DNA of 64,000 nt from NCBI RefSeq assembly GCF_006716315.1, contig NZ_VFOV01000001.1:2310501-2374500 (forward strand). The letters run 5' to 3'. This document shows, piece after piece, positions 51,554-60,922 of the stretch. Each line of letters starts with the position of its first letter. Positions within the stretch are counted from its first letter, which is position 1. Made by a program: the position numbers and the translations under genes. The notes beneath the pieces were generated by a model. It searched no databases, had not been told where the DNA came from, and was given only the letters and a program-made list of their open reading frames with translations. The stretch is from Nocardioides albertanoniae (GTDB lineage Bacteria > Actinomycetota > Actinomycetes > Propionibacteriales > Nocardioidaceae).

Positions 51554-54343
51554 ATGGACGCCTCGCCAGCGGAGAAGTACGCCTCGTACCAGCGCGACAA
51601 GGACCATCCGGTCTTCCGCGACTTCGCCTCGCTCTACGACTTCGGCCTCGACGACTTCCAGACCGAGGCGTGCAAGGAGATCGAGGACGGCAAAGGCGTC
51701 CTGGTCGCCGCACCGACCGGGTCGGGCAAGACGATCGTGGGCGAGTTCGCCATCCACCTGGCGCTGGCCACCGGTCGCAAGGCGTTCTACACCACGCCGA
51801 TCAAGGCGCTCTCCAACCAGAAGTTCAACGACCTGGTGCGGCGCTACGGCGCCGAGAAGGTCGGCCTGCTGACCGGCGACAACGTCGTCAACGGCGAGGC
51901 GCCGATCGTGGTGATGACCACCGAGGTGCTGCGCAACATGCTCTACGCGGGCTCGCGCACCCTGAGGGGTCTCGGTTTCGTGGTGATGGACGAGGTGCAC
52001 TACCTCGCCGACCGCTCGCGCGGCGCGGTGTGGGAAGAGGTGATCATCCACCTGCCCGAGTCGGTCTCGGTCGTCTCGCTGAGCGCGACCGTCTCCAACG
52101 CCGAGGAGTTCGGCGAGTGGCTCACCACCGTGCGCGGCGAGACCACCACGATCATCGAGGAGAAGCGGCCGGTGCCGCTCTACCAGCACGTGATGGCCGG
52201 GCGCCGGATCATGGACCTGTTCGCCTCCTCCGACGTCGACGCGGCCGCCGGGTTCGTCAAGGAAGGCGCCCCGGTCAACGGCGAGCTGATGAAGCTGGCG
52301 CGCGATGACTGGGCTGCCGGACGGATGACGGACCGGCGTACGCCCAAGGACAAGCGCAAGGGGCGAAACTCGGGCGGCAACCGGCGCGTGGGCAACGGGC
52401 GGCGGGTCTGGATCCCGAGCCGGGTCGAGGTGATCTCCGCACTCCAGCGCGACAACCTGCTGCCCGCGATCAACTTCGTCTTCTCCCGGGTCGGCTGCGA
52501 CGCCGCGGTGCAGCAGTGCATCCAGGCCAACCTCCGGCTCAACACCCCCGACGAGCGCGACGAGATCATCGACTTCGTCGAGGAGGCCTGCGCCGACCTG
52601 CCCGACGAGGACCGGCACGTGCTCGGCTACCACGACTGGCTCGACGGGCTCACGCGCGGAGTGGCCGCCCACCATGCCGGGCTGCTGCCCGCGTTCAAGA
52701 CCGTCGTGGAAGAGCTGTTCCTGCGTGGCCTGGTCAAGGCTGTCTTCGCCACCGAGACCCTCGCGCTCGGCATCAACATGCCGGCACGCACGGTGGTCAT
52801 CGAGAAGCTCTCGAAGTGGAACGGCGAGGCCCACGTCAACCTCTCCCCGGGCGAATACACCCAGCTCGTCGGTCGCGCGGGCCGGCGCGGCCTCGACGTC
52901 GAGGGTCACGGGGTGGTGCTGTGGCAGCAGGGGCTCAACCCGCGCGAGCTCGCCGGTCTGGCATCGACGCGTACGTATCCGCTGCGAAGCAGCTTCAAGC
53001 CGTCCTACAACATGGCGGTCAACCTGGTGCACCAGTTCGGCCGGGCGCGCTCACGCGAGCTGCTGGAGCAGTCCTTCGCCCAGTTCCAGGCCGACAAGGC
53101 CGTCGTGGGACTGGCCCGGCAGGTGCGCAAGGCGGAGGACGCGCTGGAGGGCTATCAGGAGGCGGCGACCTGCGAGAAGGGCGACTTCATGGCGTACGCC
53201 GCGATCCGCCGCAAGATCTCCGACATCGAGAAGTCGTCCTCCCGCGAGCGGCGAGCCGACCGGCGCGAGGAGATCATCGAGTCGCTCTCGAAGCTGAAGG
53301 TCGGTGACGTCATCGACGTGCCGACCGGCAAGTTCGCCGGTTATGCCGTGGTCGTCGACCCGGGCTTCGACCCCGACGGGCCGCGCCCCTACGTGGTCAC
53401 CAAGGACCGGCAGGCCAGGCGGCTGGCGATGATGGACTTCAACGTGCCGATCGCGGCCCAGACCCGGCTCCGGGTGCCGAAGTCGTTCAACGGCCGCAAC
53501 CCGCAGATGCGCCGTGACATGGCCTCGCGGCTGCGCGAGAAGACGCTCGACCTGCGGCCGGTGCCGTACGAAGGCTCGCCCACCGCGCGCAAGGAGCGGA
53601 AGAGCTCGGTAGAGACCCAGATCTCCGAGCTGCGCCGTGAGATGAAGATGCATCCGTGCCACGACTGCCCCGACCGCGAGGACCACGCGCGCTGGGCGGA
53701 GCGCTGGTTCAAGCTCTCGCGTGACACCGACACGCTGCGTCGCCGGGTGGAGGCGCGTACGAACACGGTCGCGCGCACCTTCGACCGGGTCTGCGAGGTG
53801 CTGGTCGCACTCGACTACCTCGACGGTGAGAAGGTCACCGAGCGCGGCACCCACCTGATGCGGCTCTACTCCGAGATGGACCTGGTTGCCGCCGAGGCGC
53901 TCCGCGAAGGCCTCTGGGACGACCTCACCCCCTCCGAGCTCGCCGCGGCCCTCTCGGTGCTCGTCTACGAGGCCCGGCGCGCCGACGACGCCGCCGCGCC
54001 CCGCCTGCCGGGCGGCCGGGTCAAGGACGTCATCGCCGAGACCGTACGCCTGTGGGGTCAGCTCGACGCCCTCGAGCGCGACCACAAGCTCGACTTCCTG
54101 CGCCAGCCCGACCTCGGGTTCGCCTGGGCGGCCTACCGCTGGGCCGAGGGCGACGAGCTCGACGACGTGCTCGGCGAGGTCGAGCTCGCCGCCGGCGACT
54201 TCGTCCGCTGGGTCAAACAGCTCATCGACCTGTGCGGCCAGGTCGCCGACGCCGCCGGCGACGTGCCCCTGCGCCGCACCGCCCACCAGACGATGGACCT
54301 GATCAAGCGCGGCGTCGTCGTCTACTCCTCGGTGGTGGAGTAG
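51554..54343 (+). CDS. helY: DEAD/DEAH-box helicase of the Ski2/Mtr4 family, HelY-like
   Basis: A 929-residue RNA helicase. The N-terminal ATPase has [20 protein letters not shown] (motif I), [15 protein letters not shown] (motif II, DEVH) and [13 protein letters not shown] (motif III). Later motifs are [19 protein letters not shown] and [19 protein letters not shown] long insert, [14 protein letters not shown] near 270, is basic. The C-terminal DSHCT domain (from about 760) is present. TAGGCT (51541-51546) lies 7 bases before ATG 51554, so it is leaderless; an in-frame GTG at 51548 is inside this spacer. Confidence 0.94.
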   Translation: MDASPAEKYASYQRDKDHPVFRDFASLYDFGLDDFQTEACKEIEDGKGVLVAAPTGSGKTIVGEFAIHLALATGRKAFYTTPIKALSNQKFNDLVRRYGAEKVGLLTGDNVVNGEAPIVVMTTEVLRNMLYAGSRTLRGLGFVVMDEVHYLADRSRGAVWEEVIIHLPESVSVVSLSATVSNAEEFGEWLTTVRGETTTIIEEKRPVPLYQHVMAGRRIMDLFASSDVDAAAGFVKEGAPVNGELMKLARDDWAAGRMTDRRTPKDKRKGRNSGGNRRVGNGRRVWIPSRVEVISALQRDNLLPAINFVFSRVGCDAAVQQCIQANLRLNTPDERDEIIDFVEEACADLPDEDRHVLGYHDWLDGLTRGVAAHHAGLLPAFKTVVEELFLRGLVKAVFATETLALGINMPARTVVIEKLSKWNGEAHVNLSPGEYTQLVGRAGRRGLDVEGHGVVLWQQGLNPRELAGLASTRTYPLRSSFKPSYNMAVNLVHQFGRARSRELLEQSFAQFQADKAVVGLARQVRKAEDALEGYQEAATCEKGDFMAYAAIRRKISDIEKSSSRERRADRREEIIESLSKLKVGDVIDVPTGKFAGYAVVVDPGFDPDGPRPYVVTKDRQARRLAMMDFNVPIAAQTRLRVPKSFNGRNPQMRRDMASRLREKTLDLRPVPYEGSPTARKERKSSVETQISELRREMKMHPCHDCPDREDHARWAERWFKLSRDTDTLRRRVEARTNTVARTFDRVCEVLVALDYLDGEKVTERGTHLMRLYSEMDLVAAEALREGLWDDLTPSELAAALSVLVYEARRADDAAAPRLPGGRVKDVIAETVRLWGQLDALERDHKLDFLRQPDLGFAWAAYRWAEGDELDDVLGEVELAAGDFVRWVKQLIDLCGQVADAAGDVPLRRTAHQTMDLIKRGVVVYSSVVE

Positions 54344-54390
54344 GAGGAGCCGCTCAGCGGCGTCTCAGCCCGGTGAAATATCATGGGCGG

Positions 54391-55512
54391 GTGGATGTCT
54401 CTCCCTACGATGCGCTGCTGTTCGTCTCCTTCGGCGGGCCGGAGAAGCCCGACGACGTGGTGCCTTTCCTCGAGAACGTCACCCGGGGGCGAGGGATCCC
54501 GCGGGAGCGTCTGGTCGAGGTGGGGCAGCACTACTTCGACCGGGGTGGCAAGTCACCGATCAACGACCAGAACCGTGCCTTCCTGGCGGCGCTGCGCAGC
54601 GATCTGGCCGCGAGCGGCGTCGACCTGCCGGTCTACTGGGGCAACCGCAACTGGGACCCCTACCTGAGCGATGCGGTCGCCCAGATGCGCGCCGACGGGG
54701 TCGAGCGGGCAGCGGTCTTCGCCACCAGCGCCTACTCCTCCTACTCCTCGTGCCGGCAGTATCGGGAGAACCTCTTCGAGGCCTGCGAGCGGTCGGGGGC
54801 CGTCGAGGATGCTCCGGTGCTCGACAAGCTGCGCCACTACTACAACCACCCGGGCTTCGTGGAGCCGGTCGTCGACGGCGTGCTCGCCTCGATCGCCGAC
54901 CTTCCCGAAGCCGAGCGCGACGGGGCGCGGATCCTCTTCGTGACCCACTCGATCCCGACCGCGATGAACGAGGCCGCCGGCCCCGACGGCGGGGCGTACG
55001 TCGCCCAGCACCTCGACGTCGCCGACGTGATCGCCCAGCGGGTCGCGGCCGAGCGCGGCGTCACCCACGAGTGGGACCTCGTCTACTGCAGCCGCTCCGG
55101 CGCACCGCACATCCCCTGGCTCGAGCCGGACGTCAACGACCACCTCGAGGAGCTGGCCGCCAAGGCCCCTGAGGACGGCGGGGGCAGCGCCGTGGTGATG
55201 TGCCCGGTCGGGTTCGTCTCCGACCACATGGAGGTCGTCTACGACCTCGACACCGAGGCGATGGCCACCGCCGAGAAGCTCGGCATCCAGGCGCGCCGCA
55301 GCCCGACGGCGGGGGAGGCCCCGCGCTTCGTGGCTGCCGTACGCGACCTGGTGGTCGAGCGCGCCGCCGTCGAGCGCGGCGAGGCGACGGAGCGTGCGGT
55401 GGTGGGCAGCCGCGGGCCCGGCCCCGACCGCTGCCCGGCCGGCTGCTGCTTCAACCAGCGCTCCCAGCTGCCGACGCTCGCCGGGGCCGACTCGCCCCAG
55501 TACTCCGAGTGA
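54391..55512 (+). CDS. hemH: Coproporphyrin III ferrochelatase
   Basis: Inserts iron into coproporphyrin III in the actinobacterial haem route (also called cpfC). The 373 residues include [20 protein letters not shown] at the start, [20 protein letters not shown] in the active-site region and the catalytic His in [13 protein letters not shown]. The C-terminus has [12 protein letters not shown], three cysteines typical of the [2Fe-2S] cluster of actinobacterial enzymes. TATCAT (54379-54384) is 6 bases before GTG 54391: leaderless. Confidence 0.95.
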   Translation: MDVSPYDALLFVSFGGPEKPDDVVPFLENVTRGRGIPRERLVEVGQHYFDRGGKSPINDQNRAFLAALRSDLAASGVDLPVYWGNRNWDPYLSDAVAQMRADGVERAAVFATSAYSSYSSCRQYRENLFEACERSGAVEDAPVLDKLRHYYNHPGFVEPVVDGVLASIADLPEAERDGARILFVTHSIPTAMNEAAGPDGGAYVAQHLDVADVIAQRVAAERGVTHEWDLVYCSRSGAPHIPWLEPDVNDHLEELAAKAPEDGGGSAVVMCPVGFVSDHMEVVYDLDTEAMATAEKLGIQARRSPTAGEAPRFVAAVRDLVVERAAVERGEATERAVVGSRGPGPDRCPAGCCFNQRSQLPTLAGADSPQYSE

Positions 55513-55534
55513 GCGGCCACGTAGGGTCGAGGCC

Positions 55535-56392
55535 ATGACGGACAAGGTGGCGCCCAAGCCCGGAGACCTGCTCGCTCTCGCCGTGGCGACCGCACGCACA
55601 GCCGCCGAGCTGGTGCGCGAGCGGGCGGCCGGCGTGGTCACGGTGGCCGCGACCAAGTCGAGCGCCACCGACGTCGTCACCGAGTCCGATCGCGACACGG
55701 AGGCGCTGATCCGGAGGCTGATCACCACGGAGCGTCCCGACGACGGCTTCTTCGGTGAGGAGGGGTCCGGCGAGGGCGAGAGCACCACCGGCTCCAGCGG
55801 CGTGCGCTGGATCGTCGACCCGATCGACGGCACCGTCAACTTCCTCTACGGCCTGCCGAGCTATGCGGTCTCGATCGCCGCCGAGTACGACGGCGAGATT
55901 GTCGCCGGCGCGGTCGTCGACGTGCCTCGCGGCACCCTCTATGCCGCCTTCCGCCAGCCCGACGGCTCGGTGGCGGCGGTCAAGGACGGCGAGCCAGTCG
56001 GCGTACGTCTGCCGGCCGATCTCGCGCAGCGGCTGGTCGCCACCGGCTTCTCCTATGACGCCGGGCTCCGCAAGGTGCAGGCGGAGGCGCTGGTGCGGCT
56101 GCTGCCGGTCGTACGTGACGTTCGTCGCATCGGGTCGGCGGCCCTCGACATCTGCGCGGTGGCCTCGGGAAACATCGATGGCTACCTCGAGGAGGGTGTG
56201 CACCTGTGGGACCACGCCGCCGCGTGTCTGGTGGCCGAAGGTGCCGGGGCTCGCTGGGAGGCCACGACCGGTGCGGGCGGGCGGCGCTTCGTGCTGGTGG
56301 CCCCCGCTCATGGATTCGACTCGCTGCGGGAAGCGGCTGTTCAGGCCGGTTTTCTGCCAGTTGACTCGCTCCCGGGTGTCGCACCCGACTGA
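55535..56392 (+). CDS. Inositol monophosphatase family protein
   Basis: A 285-residue metal-dependent phosphatase. Visible motifs: GFFGEEGSGEGE (metal Glu), WIVDPIDGTVNFLYG (metal-binding DPIDGT) and the late VHLWDHAAACLVAEGAGA (WDHAAA). The substrate may be inositol phosphate or another sugar phosphate; the family also includes histidinol and fructose-1,6-bisphosphate phosphatases. TAGGGT (55522-55527) lies 7 bases before the ATG: leaderless. It stands alone between the ferrochelatase and DUF4193 genes. Confidence 0.92.
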   Translation: MTDKVAPKPGDLLALAVATARTAAELVRERAAGVVTVAATKSSATDVVTESDRDTEALIRRLITTERPDDGFFGEEGSGEGESTTGSSGVRWIVDPIDGTVNFLYGLPSYAVSIAAEYDGEIVAGAVVDVPRGTLYAAFRQPDGSVAAVKDGEPVGVRLPADLAQRLVATGFSYDAGLRKVQAEALVRLLPVVRDVRRIGSAALDICAVASGNIDGYLEEGVHLWDHAAACLVAEGAGARWEATTGAGGRRFVLVAPAHGFDSLREAAVQAGFLPVDSLPGVAPD

Positions 56393-56657
56393 TTGCCGCC
56401 GGTTGCTGTAGATCTATGACCGATCAGCGGCCGGGAAGGCCCCGGACACCGCTGGTCACAGCCGCGTTCACCCACCCGAAACTCTTCGCACATCTGCTCC
56501 CGTGATAGGGAATACCGCCAGATGGATGAGCGTTTCGGCGACGCGGTTCCGATTGAGTGTGCGAAATGGACGCTGATGGTGCACAATCACGGGCCGTGCC
56601 GCTGCCCTCGGGGGCGCGCGGGGGGACTGAAGATGAGTGAGAAGGGGAGTGGCGCAT

Positions 56658-56948
56658 ATGGCGACGGACTACGACGCACCGCGTAAGAATGAAGAAGACC
56701 AGTCCGAGGAGAGCATCGAAGAGCTCAAGGCTCGGCGTCATGACAAGAACTCGGGCAAGGTCGACGAGGACGAGACCGAAGCGGCTGAGTCGTTCGAGCT
56801 CCCCGGGGCCGACCTCAGTCACGAGGAGCTCGCGGTCGAGGTCAAGCCCAAGCAGGAGGACGAGTTCACCTGCATGAGCTGCTTCCTGGTCCACCACCGC
56901 AGTCAGCTCGCTGACGAGAAGAAGATGATCTGCTTTGACTGTGCGTAG
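56658..56948 (+). CDS. DUF4193 zinc-ribbon protein
   Basis: A 96-residue conserved actinobacterial protein. The first part is highly charged and disordered (ATDYDAPRKNEEDQSEESI to ELPGADLSHEEL). The end holds a zinc ribbon with two cysteine pairs, TCMSCFLVHHRSQL and ICFDCA. The function is unknown. GGGGAG 8 bases before ATG 56658 is the ribosome site. The 265 bases upstream contain no other gene I can support; they hold the promoter. Two large hairpins follow. Confidence 0.87.
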   Translation: MATDYDAPRKNEEDQSEESIEELKARRHDKNSGKVDEDETEAAESFELPGADLSHEELAVEVKPKQEDEFTCMSCFLVHHRSQLADEKKMICFDCA

Positions 56949-56960
56949 CACAGTCAAAAG

Positions 56961-57028
56961 CCGCCGAGTCGGCGCGTTTGTATAACTTGCGCTAGCAAGC
57001 GCTCTGTACAAACGCGCCGACTCGGCGG
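56961..57028. repeat. Long perfect inverted repeat (22-base arms) with a nested hairpin
   Basis: 56961-56982 and 57007-57028 are perfect reverse complements (22 of 22). The 24-base loop holds a second stem, CTTGC (56986-56990) with GCAAG (56995-56999). It lies between convergent genes, 12 bases after DUF4193. A bidirectional terminator, a stable small RNA or a cruciform site are all possible. There are no flanking direct repeats of a mobile element. Confidence 0.7.
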
Positions 57029-57050
57029 AGCCCGGCGCAAGCCGAGAGAC

Positions 57051-57092
57051 AGAGTGAAGGCCGCACGGGACATCCCGTGCGGCCTTCACTCT
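57051..57092 (-). terminator. Perfect 19-base hairpin before the DUF4235 end
   Basis: 57051-57069 pairs perfectly with 57074-57092 around the loop ACAT. It lies 14 bases beyond the DUF4235 stop on the minus strand and 102 bases after DUF4193, so it can end either transcript. There is no U-run. Confidence 0.75.
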
Positions 57093-57106
57093 ATCTCAGG
57101 AGCGGT

Positions 57107-57412
57107 TCAGCTCTCGTCCTTCTCCAGCTGCTTCGGCAACCGGCCGGCCGACTTCACGAAGTAGTTGGCGGCCCGACGCTGGGCGAACATCCGCGCGATC
57201 GCGACGGTTGCGCCCGTAGCAGCCGACCACAGCACGGCCTCGGCGAGGCGTACGTCCGGGTCGGCGGGGTTGGCCGGTGGCTTGCGTCCCGTGGACGCCT
57301 TCCAGCCGGAGGTGAGGACCTTGTTGGTGACCTTCGCGGCGCCGAGTCCGGTGACCAGGGCCATGATCGCCCAGACCTTGTCACCTTTGTCGGCATTGGT
57401 GGACTTGGACAT
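57107..57412 (-). CDS. DUF4235 family membrane protein
   Basis: A 101-residue protein of the actinobacterial DUF4235 family: a first membrane helix (KVWAIMALVTGLGAAKVTNK), a polar loop with SGWKASTGRKPPANPADPD, a second helix (LAEAVLWSAATGATVAIARM) and a charged end (FVKSAGRLPKQLEKDES). Function unknown. TAGGCT (57424-57419 on the minus strand) is 6 bases before ATG 57412, so it is leaderless. It is probably transcribed separately from DUF3093, which ends 35 bases upstream. Confidence 0.85.
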   Translation of the reverse strand: MSKSTNADKGDKVWAIMALVTGLGAAKVTNKVLTSGWKASTGRKPPANPADPDVRLAEAVLWSAATGATVAIARMFAQRRAANYFVKSAGRLPKQLEKDES

Positions 57413-57447
57413 GGGTCGAGCCTAGAGCATTCGCGATTGGTTGCTGC

Positions 57448-57906
57448 TCAGAGACTCGCGCGCAGCGCGTTGACCCGCTTCGCGAGCGCCACCGGGTGGC
57501 GGGTGAAGAGGAGCCAGTAGGGAGTGGGGTCGGCAGGGTCCTCGATGGTGACCCGCACGGCGCGCTTGAGGTAGGGGCGCAGGAGCAGATAGGCCCTGGC
57601 GTCGGCGTCGCGGCCCGCGAGGTGGTGCGACTCGGTCTCCTCGAGCGCGACCGCCTCGCCCAGGAACCTCGCCTCGATACGGGCCGGGCCGGCGCGCAGC
57701 ACGCCGTCGGCGATCGTGATCCGGGCGTTGCCGTAGACGATCATCGCGAGCGCGAACAGCCCTACGGTCGAGGCGGTGATGCCCCAGGCGAGGGCGGGCG
57801 GAACCCACAAGATGACCGCGATCCACAAAGTCGCCAGGAACATGACTCCCTGGACCCACCACCTCAGCGGCACGGTCAGTCGTTCCTCATACGCCGGGGT
57901 GCTCAC
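57448..57906 (-). CDS. DUF3093 family membrane protein
   Basis: A 152-residue protein that begins STPAYEERLTVPLRWW, the usual start of DUF3093, followed by two membrane helices (GVMFLATLWIAVILWVPPAL and WGITASTVGLFALAMIVYGN) and a cytosolic beta-rich domain ending FTRHPVALAKRVNALRASL. Function unknown. I chose GTG 57906 from the family start; GTGs at 57924 and 57942 are in frame. It is divergent from dut, its usual neighbour in actinobacteria. Confidence 0.82.
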   Translation of the reverse strand: MSTPAYEERLTVPLRWWVQGVMFLATLWIAVILWVPPALAWGITASTVGLFALAMIVYGNARITIADGVLRAGPARIEARFLGEAVALEETESHHLAGRDADARAYLLLRPYLKRAVRVTIEDPADPTPYWLLFTRHPVALAKRVNALRASL

Positions 57907-57980
57907 GATTCGGGAGTTTTTCACGCTCGTCAAGTGAGTCACGAATCGGGTGAGTTCCGAAGGGCTCTAAGGTGCGGGAT

Positions 57981-58433
57981 GTGTCTGATCTAGAAGTAGC
58001 CCTGGTGCGCCTGGATGCGGAGCTGCCGCCGCCGGCGTACGCCCGTCCGGGGGATGCCGGCGCCGACCTGCACACGACGGTCGACGTGACCCTGAAGCCG
58101 GGGGAGCGTGCCCTGGTGCCGACGGGCATCGCGATGGCCCTGCCGGTCGGCTACGTGGGTCTGGTGCACCCGCGCTCCGGGCTCGCGGCCAAGCACGGGC
58201 TCTCCATCGTGAACGCTCCCGGCACCGTCGACGCCGGCTACCGCGGCGAGGTGAAGGTGGCGCTGATCAACCTCGACCCGACCGAGGCCATCGAGCTGCG
58301 CCGCGGCGACCGGGTCGCCCAGCTCGTGATCCAGCGTGTCGAGCAGGCTCGTTTCGTCGAGGTGAGCCAATTACCCGACTCGGTTCGAGGCGCGGGGGGA
58401 TACGGTTCTACCGGGGGCTTCGCCAACCGCTGA
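57981..58433 (+). CDS. dut: Deoxyuridine 5'-triphosphate nucleotidohydrolase
   Basis: Hydrolyses dUTP to dUMP, keeping uracil out of DNA. The 150 residues show the five trimeric dUTPase motifs: [50 protein letters not shown] and the C-terminal [11 protein letters not shown] that closes over the active site. GTG 57981 lies 7 bases after TAAGGT (57968-57973), so it is leaderless; the earlier GTG at 57972 overlaps the -10. Codon 131 is the rare TTA. Confidence 0.96.
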   Translation: MSDLEVALVRLDAELPPPAYARPGDAGADLHTTVDVTLKPGERALVPTGIAMALPVGYVGLVHPRSGLAAKHGLSIVNAPGTVDAGYRGEVKVALINLDPTEAIELRRGDRVAQLVIQRVEQARFVEVSQLPDSVRGAGGYGSTGGFANR

Positions 58434-58487
58434 GAGGTCAGTGTTAGATAAGTCTCCCCGCAGCTCCTCACCGCAACCTGAAAGCAG

Positions 58488-59150
58488 ATGGTCGTGAAGT
58501 TCCGTCGCAAGTCCACGCCCTCCCACCGGGGAGAGGCCTCTGCATCGGTCGGAGACGGGTTCACCGATGCCACCCGGGCCACCCCGGCGGCGCCCGCCGT
58601 CGGCCCGTTCGACATCGACTCCGCCCCCGACGGCCTGATCGGTGACGACTGGGTCGACCTCGGGTCGATGATGCTCGCGCCAGCCCCCGGCAAGGAGCTG
58701 CGCCTGCAGGTCGACGAGCAGACCGGCCAGATCGCGGCCGTGATGCTCACCGCGGAAGACGGCGCGATGGAGCTGCGCGCCTTCGCCGCGCCCCGCGACG
58801 CCGACATGTGGAACGAGTCGCTGCCGATGCTGCGTGAAGACGTGCAGCAACGAGGCGGCGCCACCGCCGACCTGCAGGGTCCGTGGGGCACCGAGCTGAT
58901 CACCCAGATGAAGGTCAAGCTCGAGGACGGCCAGCCTGCCGTGCAGCAGACCCGCCTCATCGGCGTCAACGGGCCGCGCTGGATGCTGCGCGCAACCCTG
59001 CTCGGCCGCCCTGCGATGGAGCCGGACGCCGGCAAGGAGTGGGAGCGCATCCTCGAGCAGGTCGTCGTGCGCCGTGGTCAGGAGGCCAAGCCCAAGGGCG
59101 AGGCGCTCGAGGTGAAGCTTCCCCCCAACGCTCGCCGCGTCGAGAAGTAG
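58488..59150 (+). CDS. DUF3710 family protein
   Basis: A 220-residue soluble protein of the actinobacterial DUF3710 family, always found near dut. The N-terminus is basic (KFRRKSTPSHRGEA), and the core has DDWVDLGSMMLAPAPGKELR, DGAMELRAFAAPRDADMW and WMLRATLLGRPAMEP. I see no catalytic motif. ATG 58488 and the in-frame GTG at 58494 are both possible. A possible -10, TAGATA, lies in the gap after dut. An OB-fold gene follows after 10 bases. Confidence 0.85.
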   Translation: MVVKFRRKSTPSHRGEASASVGDGFTDATRATPAAPAVGPFDIDSAPDGLIGDDWVDLGSMMLAPAPGKELRLQVDEQTGQIAAVMLTAEDGAMELRAFAAPRDADMWNESLPMLREDVQQRGGATADLQGPWGTELITQMKVKLEDGQPAVQQTRLIGVNGPRWMLRATLLGRPAMEPDAGKEWERILEQVVVRRGQEAKPKGEALEVKLPPNARRVEK

Positions 59151-59160
59151 TCGATCCGCG

Positions 59161-59532
59161 ATGTCCAAAGGCAGGTTGCGCGCGAAGCTCAGCGAGTGGG
59201 CGAACACCGCCTCGATCGACGCGAGCGAGATCCGGGCCGCCTACGTCGCCAAGGACGTCGCCTCGATCGCCGAGGCGCCCGACCGGGAGCAGGTGAGGCT
59301 GCGTGGCACGCTGCGTACGATCACGCTGCGGCCACGGGGTGGCGTCCCGGCTCTGGAGGCCGAGCTCTTCGACGGCTCCGGCACGCTGACCATCATCTGG
59401 CTGGGCCGCCGGCGGATCGCCGGCATCAACCCGGGCCGGTCCCTGCAGGTGCAGGGGCGCATCGGCCGCAACGACGGCCAACGAATCCTGTTCAACCCCC
59501 GCTACGAGCTGATACCGGACCCCAACGAGTGA
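59161..59532 (+). CDS. OB-fold nucleic-acid-binding protein
   Basis: A 123-residue protein with a single OB fold: QVRLRGTLRTITLRPRGGVP, ALEAELFDGSGTLTIIWLGR and PGRSLQVQGRIGRNDGQRIL are its strands. This type of DNA-binding domain is seen in RecG- and aspartyl-tRNA-synthetase-like proteins. The N-terminal 40 residues are helical. The role is unknown, but the family is constant in the dut-DUF3710-OB-DUF3159 row. The stop overlaps the DUF3159 start (GTGA). Confidence 0.85.
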   Translation: MSKGRLRAKLSEWANTASIDASEIRAAYVAKDVASIAEAPDREQVRLRGTLRTITLRPRGGVPALEAELFDGSGTLTIIWLGRRRIAGINPGRSLQVQGRIGRNDGQRILFNPRYELIPDPNE

Positions 59533-60323
59533 GCCAACCACACGTGAGCGCTGCTTCTGAGAACCCCGCATCCGAGGGGCCGGCCGCCGAGGGCGACCAG
59601 GCTCCTCACGACCAGACCCCTCACGACCGCAACCACCCGAGCGTCGACACGGTCGAGGCGGTCGTGCGCCGTCAGATGTCGGCCGGTCTCGGCGGCGTAC
59701 GCGGCATGGCGGAGGCCGGCGTGCCCGGGCTGGTCTTCACGATCGCCTGGCTCGTCACCAAGGATCTCAAGGTCGCGCTGATCGCCTCCGCCGCGACGGC
59801 GGTCCTCTTCCTGGTCGCCCGGCTCGTGCAGCGCTCGACCATGCAGTACGTCGGCAACGCGATCTTCGGCATCCTCATCGGCTTCGCTGTGGTGCGGCTG
59901 ACCCAGTCGATGGGCGGCTCGGCCGAGGAGCAGGCGCTGGCCTACTTCCTGCCCGGCATCCTGATCAGCATCGGCTACACGGTGGTCGTCGGTGGGCTGT
60001 GCCTGATCGGTTGGCCGATCTTCGGCTTCTTCATCGGCGTCGCCAGCGGCGATCCGCTCGCCTGGCACCAGGACAAGCAGATCGTGCGGCTGTGCTCACG
60101 GCTGACCTGGCTCTTCCTGGCGCCCGGAGCGATCGGCGCGGCCATCCAGGGGCCGATCTGGTTCCTGGCCTGGAGCGGCGCCATCGACCGTGACTGGGCG
60201 ATCCTCGCCCTCGGCATCCTGCGCACCGCCGTCGGCTGGGCGCTGCGGATCGCCTGCTACGGCACCATGATCTGGCTGCTCGCGCGCAACCACACGCCGG
60301 TCGAGCGCCCCCAGGACGCCTGA
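59529..60323 (+). CDS. DUF3159 family membrane protein
   Basis: A 264-residue integral membrane protein with six hydrophobic segments (from about residue 65, VPGLVFTIAWLVTKDLKVAL, to WALRIACYGTMIWLLARNHT). The first 45 residues are soluble, with a DQAPHDQTPHDRNHP run. The DUF3159 family is confined to actinobacteria and has no known function; some members are annotated as possible transporters. GTG 59529 overlaps the OB gene stop. A further small membrane-protein gene begins 5 bases after it. Confidence 0.85.
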   Translation: MSQPHVSAASENPASEGPAAEGDQAPHDQTPHDRNHPSVDTVEAVVRRQMSAGLGGVRGMAEAGVPGLVFTIAWLVTKDLKVALIASAATAVLFLVARLVQRSTMQYVGNAIFGILIGFAVVRLTQSMGGSAEEQALAYFLPGILISIGYTVVVGGLCLIGWPIFGFFIGVASGDPLAWHQDKQIVRLCSRLTWLFLAPGAIGAAIQGPIWFLAWSGAIDRDWAILALGILRTAVGWALRIACYGTMIWLLARNHTPVERPQDA

Positions 60324-60328
60324 GCCCG

Positions 60329-60844
60329 ATGGAGCTGCGAGTGGTGAGGCCGACGCGCGGCAGCGTGTGGCTCTCCCTGCTCGCAACCCTGGAGATCACC
60401 ACCGGTGCGGCGCTGGCCCACCTAGCCGCCGGCGGCGAGCTGCCGAGCGCGGGCTGGTTGGCCGCGGCTGCTCTGGCCGTGTTCGCGACCGGTCTCGTGG
60501 TGCTCCAGCGCCGCGTGGGGCTCCTCGGCGGCGCGGTCGCGGCCGGCGTGACCCAGCTGGGCCTGCACGAGGTCTTCGCCGCTCTCGCCGAGCCGACGAC
60601 GACCCACCAGCATGCCTCCGGTCAGTCCTCGATGCTGCTCGCGCACGGGGCTGCTGCGGTGCTCGCGGTGCTGGCCTGGGTGCTTCACCGCCGGGCGTTC
60701 GACGTCGTCACCCGGTGCCTGCCGATCGTGCGCCCCGCGGCGCGCGGCACGCAGCCGGTCATGGTGCGCCACGCCGTGCCGCAGCCCGGGCTGTGGGCGT
60801 ACGCCCGACCGCGAAGGGGTCCGCCGGCGCTGCTCTGCGCCTGA
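60329..60844 (+). CDS. Membrane protein of unknown function
   Basis: A 171-residue protein with four hydrophobic segments (for example SVWLSLLATLEITTGAALAH and GWLAAAALAVFATGLVVLQ). A polar loop, TTTHQHASGQSS, holds two histidines. I recognise no family. It follows DUF3159 after 5 bases and precedes the PepSY gene, so it may act with either. A hairpin (60867-60887) stands between it and PepSY. The histidines would fit metal handling, but this is inference only. Confidence 0.6.
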   Translation: MELRVVRPTRGSVWLSLLATLEITTGAALAHLAAGGELPSAGWLAAAALAVFATGLVVLQRRVGLLGGAVAAGVTQLGLHEVFAALAEPTTTHQHASGQSSMLLAHGAAAVLAVLAWVLHRRAFDVVTRCLPIVRPAARGTQPVMVRHAVPQPGLWAYARPRRGPPALLCA

Positions 60845-60866
60845 CCCCATCCATCGCACGAGACGA

Positions 60867-60887
60867 CCACCGGCACCGCGCCGGTGG
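60867..60887 (+). terminator. Small hairpin between the membrane-protein and PepSY genes
   Basis: CCACCGGC (60867-60874) pairs perfectly with GCCGGTGG (60880-60887) around a 5-base loop, 23 bases after the upstream stop. It may be a weak terminator or part of the PepSY leader. Confidence 0.4.
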
Positions 60888-60922
60888 CGCTGCCACGTGC
60901 ACCCATCTTCGCGAGAGAGCAC

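Noticed and set aside
56633..56686. Overlapping 17-codon ATG frame before DUF4193
   Set aside because: It is out of frame with DUF4193, whose own start has GGGGAG at good spacing; no hairpin or coupling signal is visible.
57903..57951. Imperfect 12-base direct repeat (TCACGATTCGGG and TCACGAATCGGG) between DUF3093 and dut
   Set aside because: One copy lies in the DUF3093 coding start and the spacing (37 bases) does not fit a common operator; could be chance.
58371..58373. TTA leucine codon in dut as a sign of bldA-type control
   Set aside because: A single rare codon in a housekeeping gene outside Streptomyces is weak evidence; no developmental gene is nearby.
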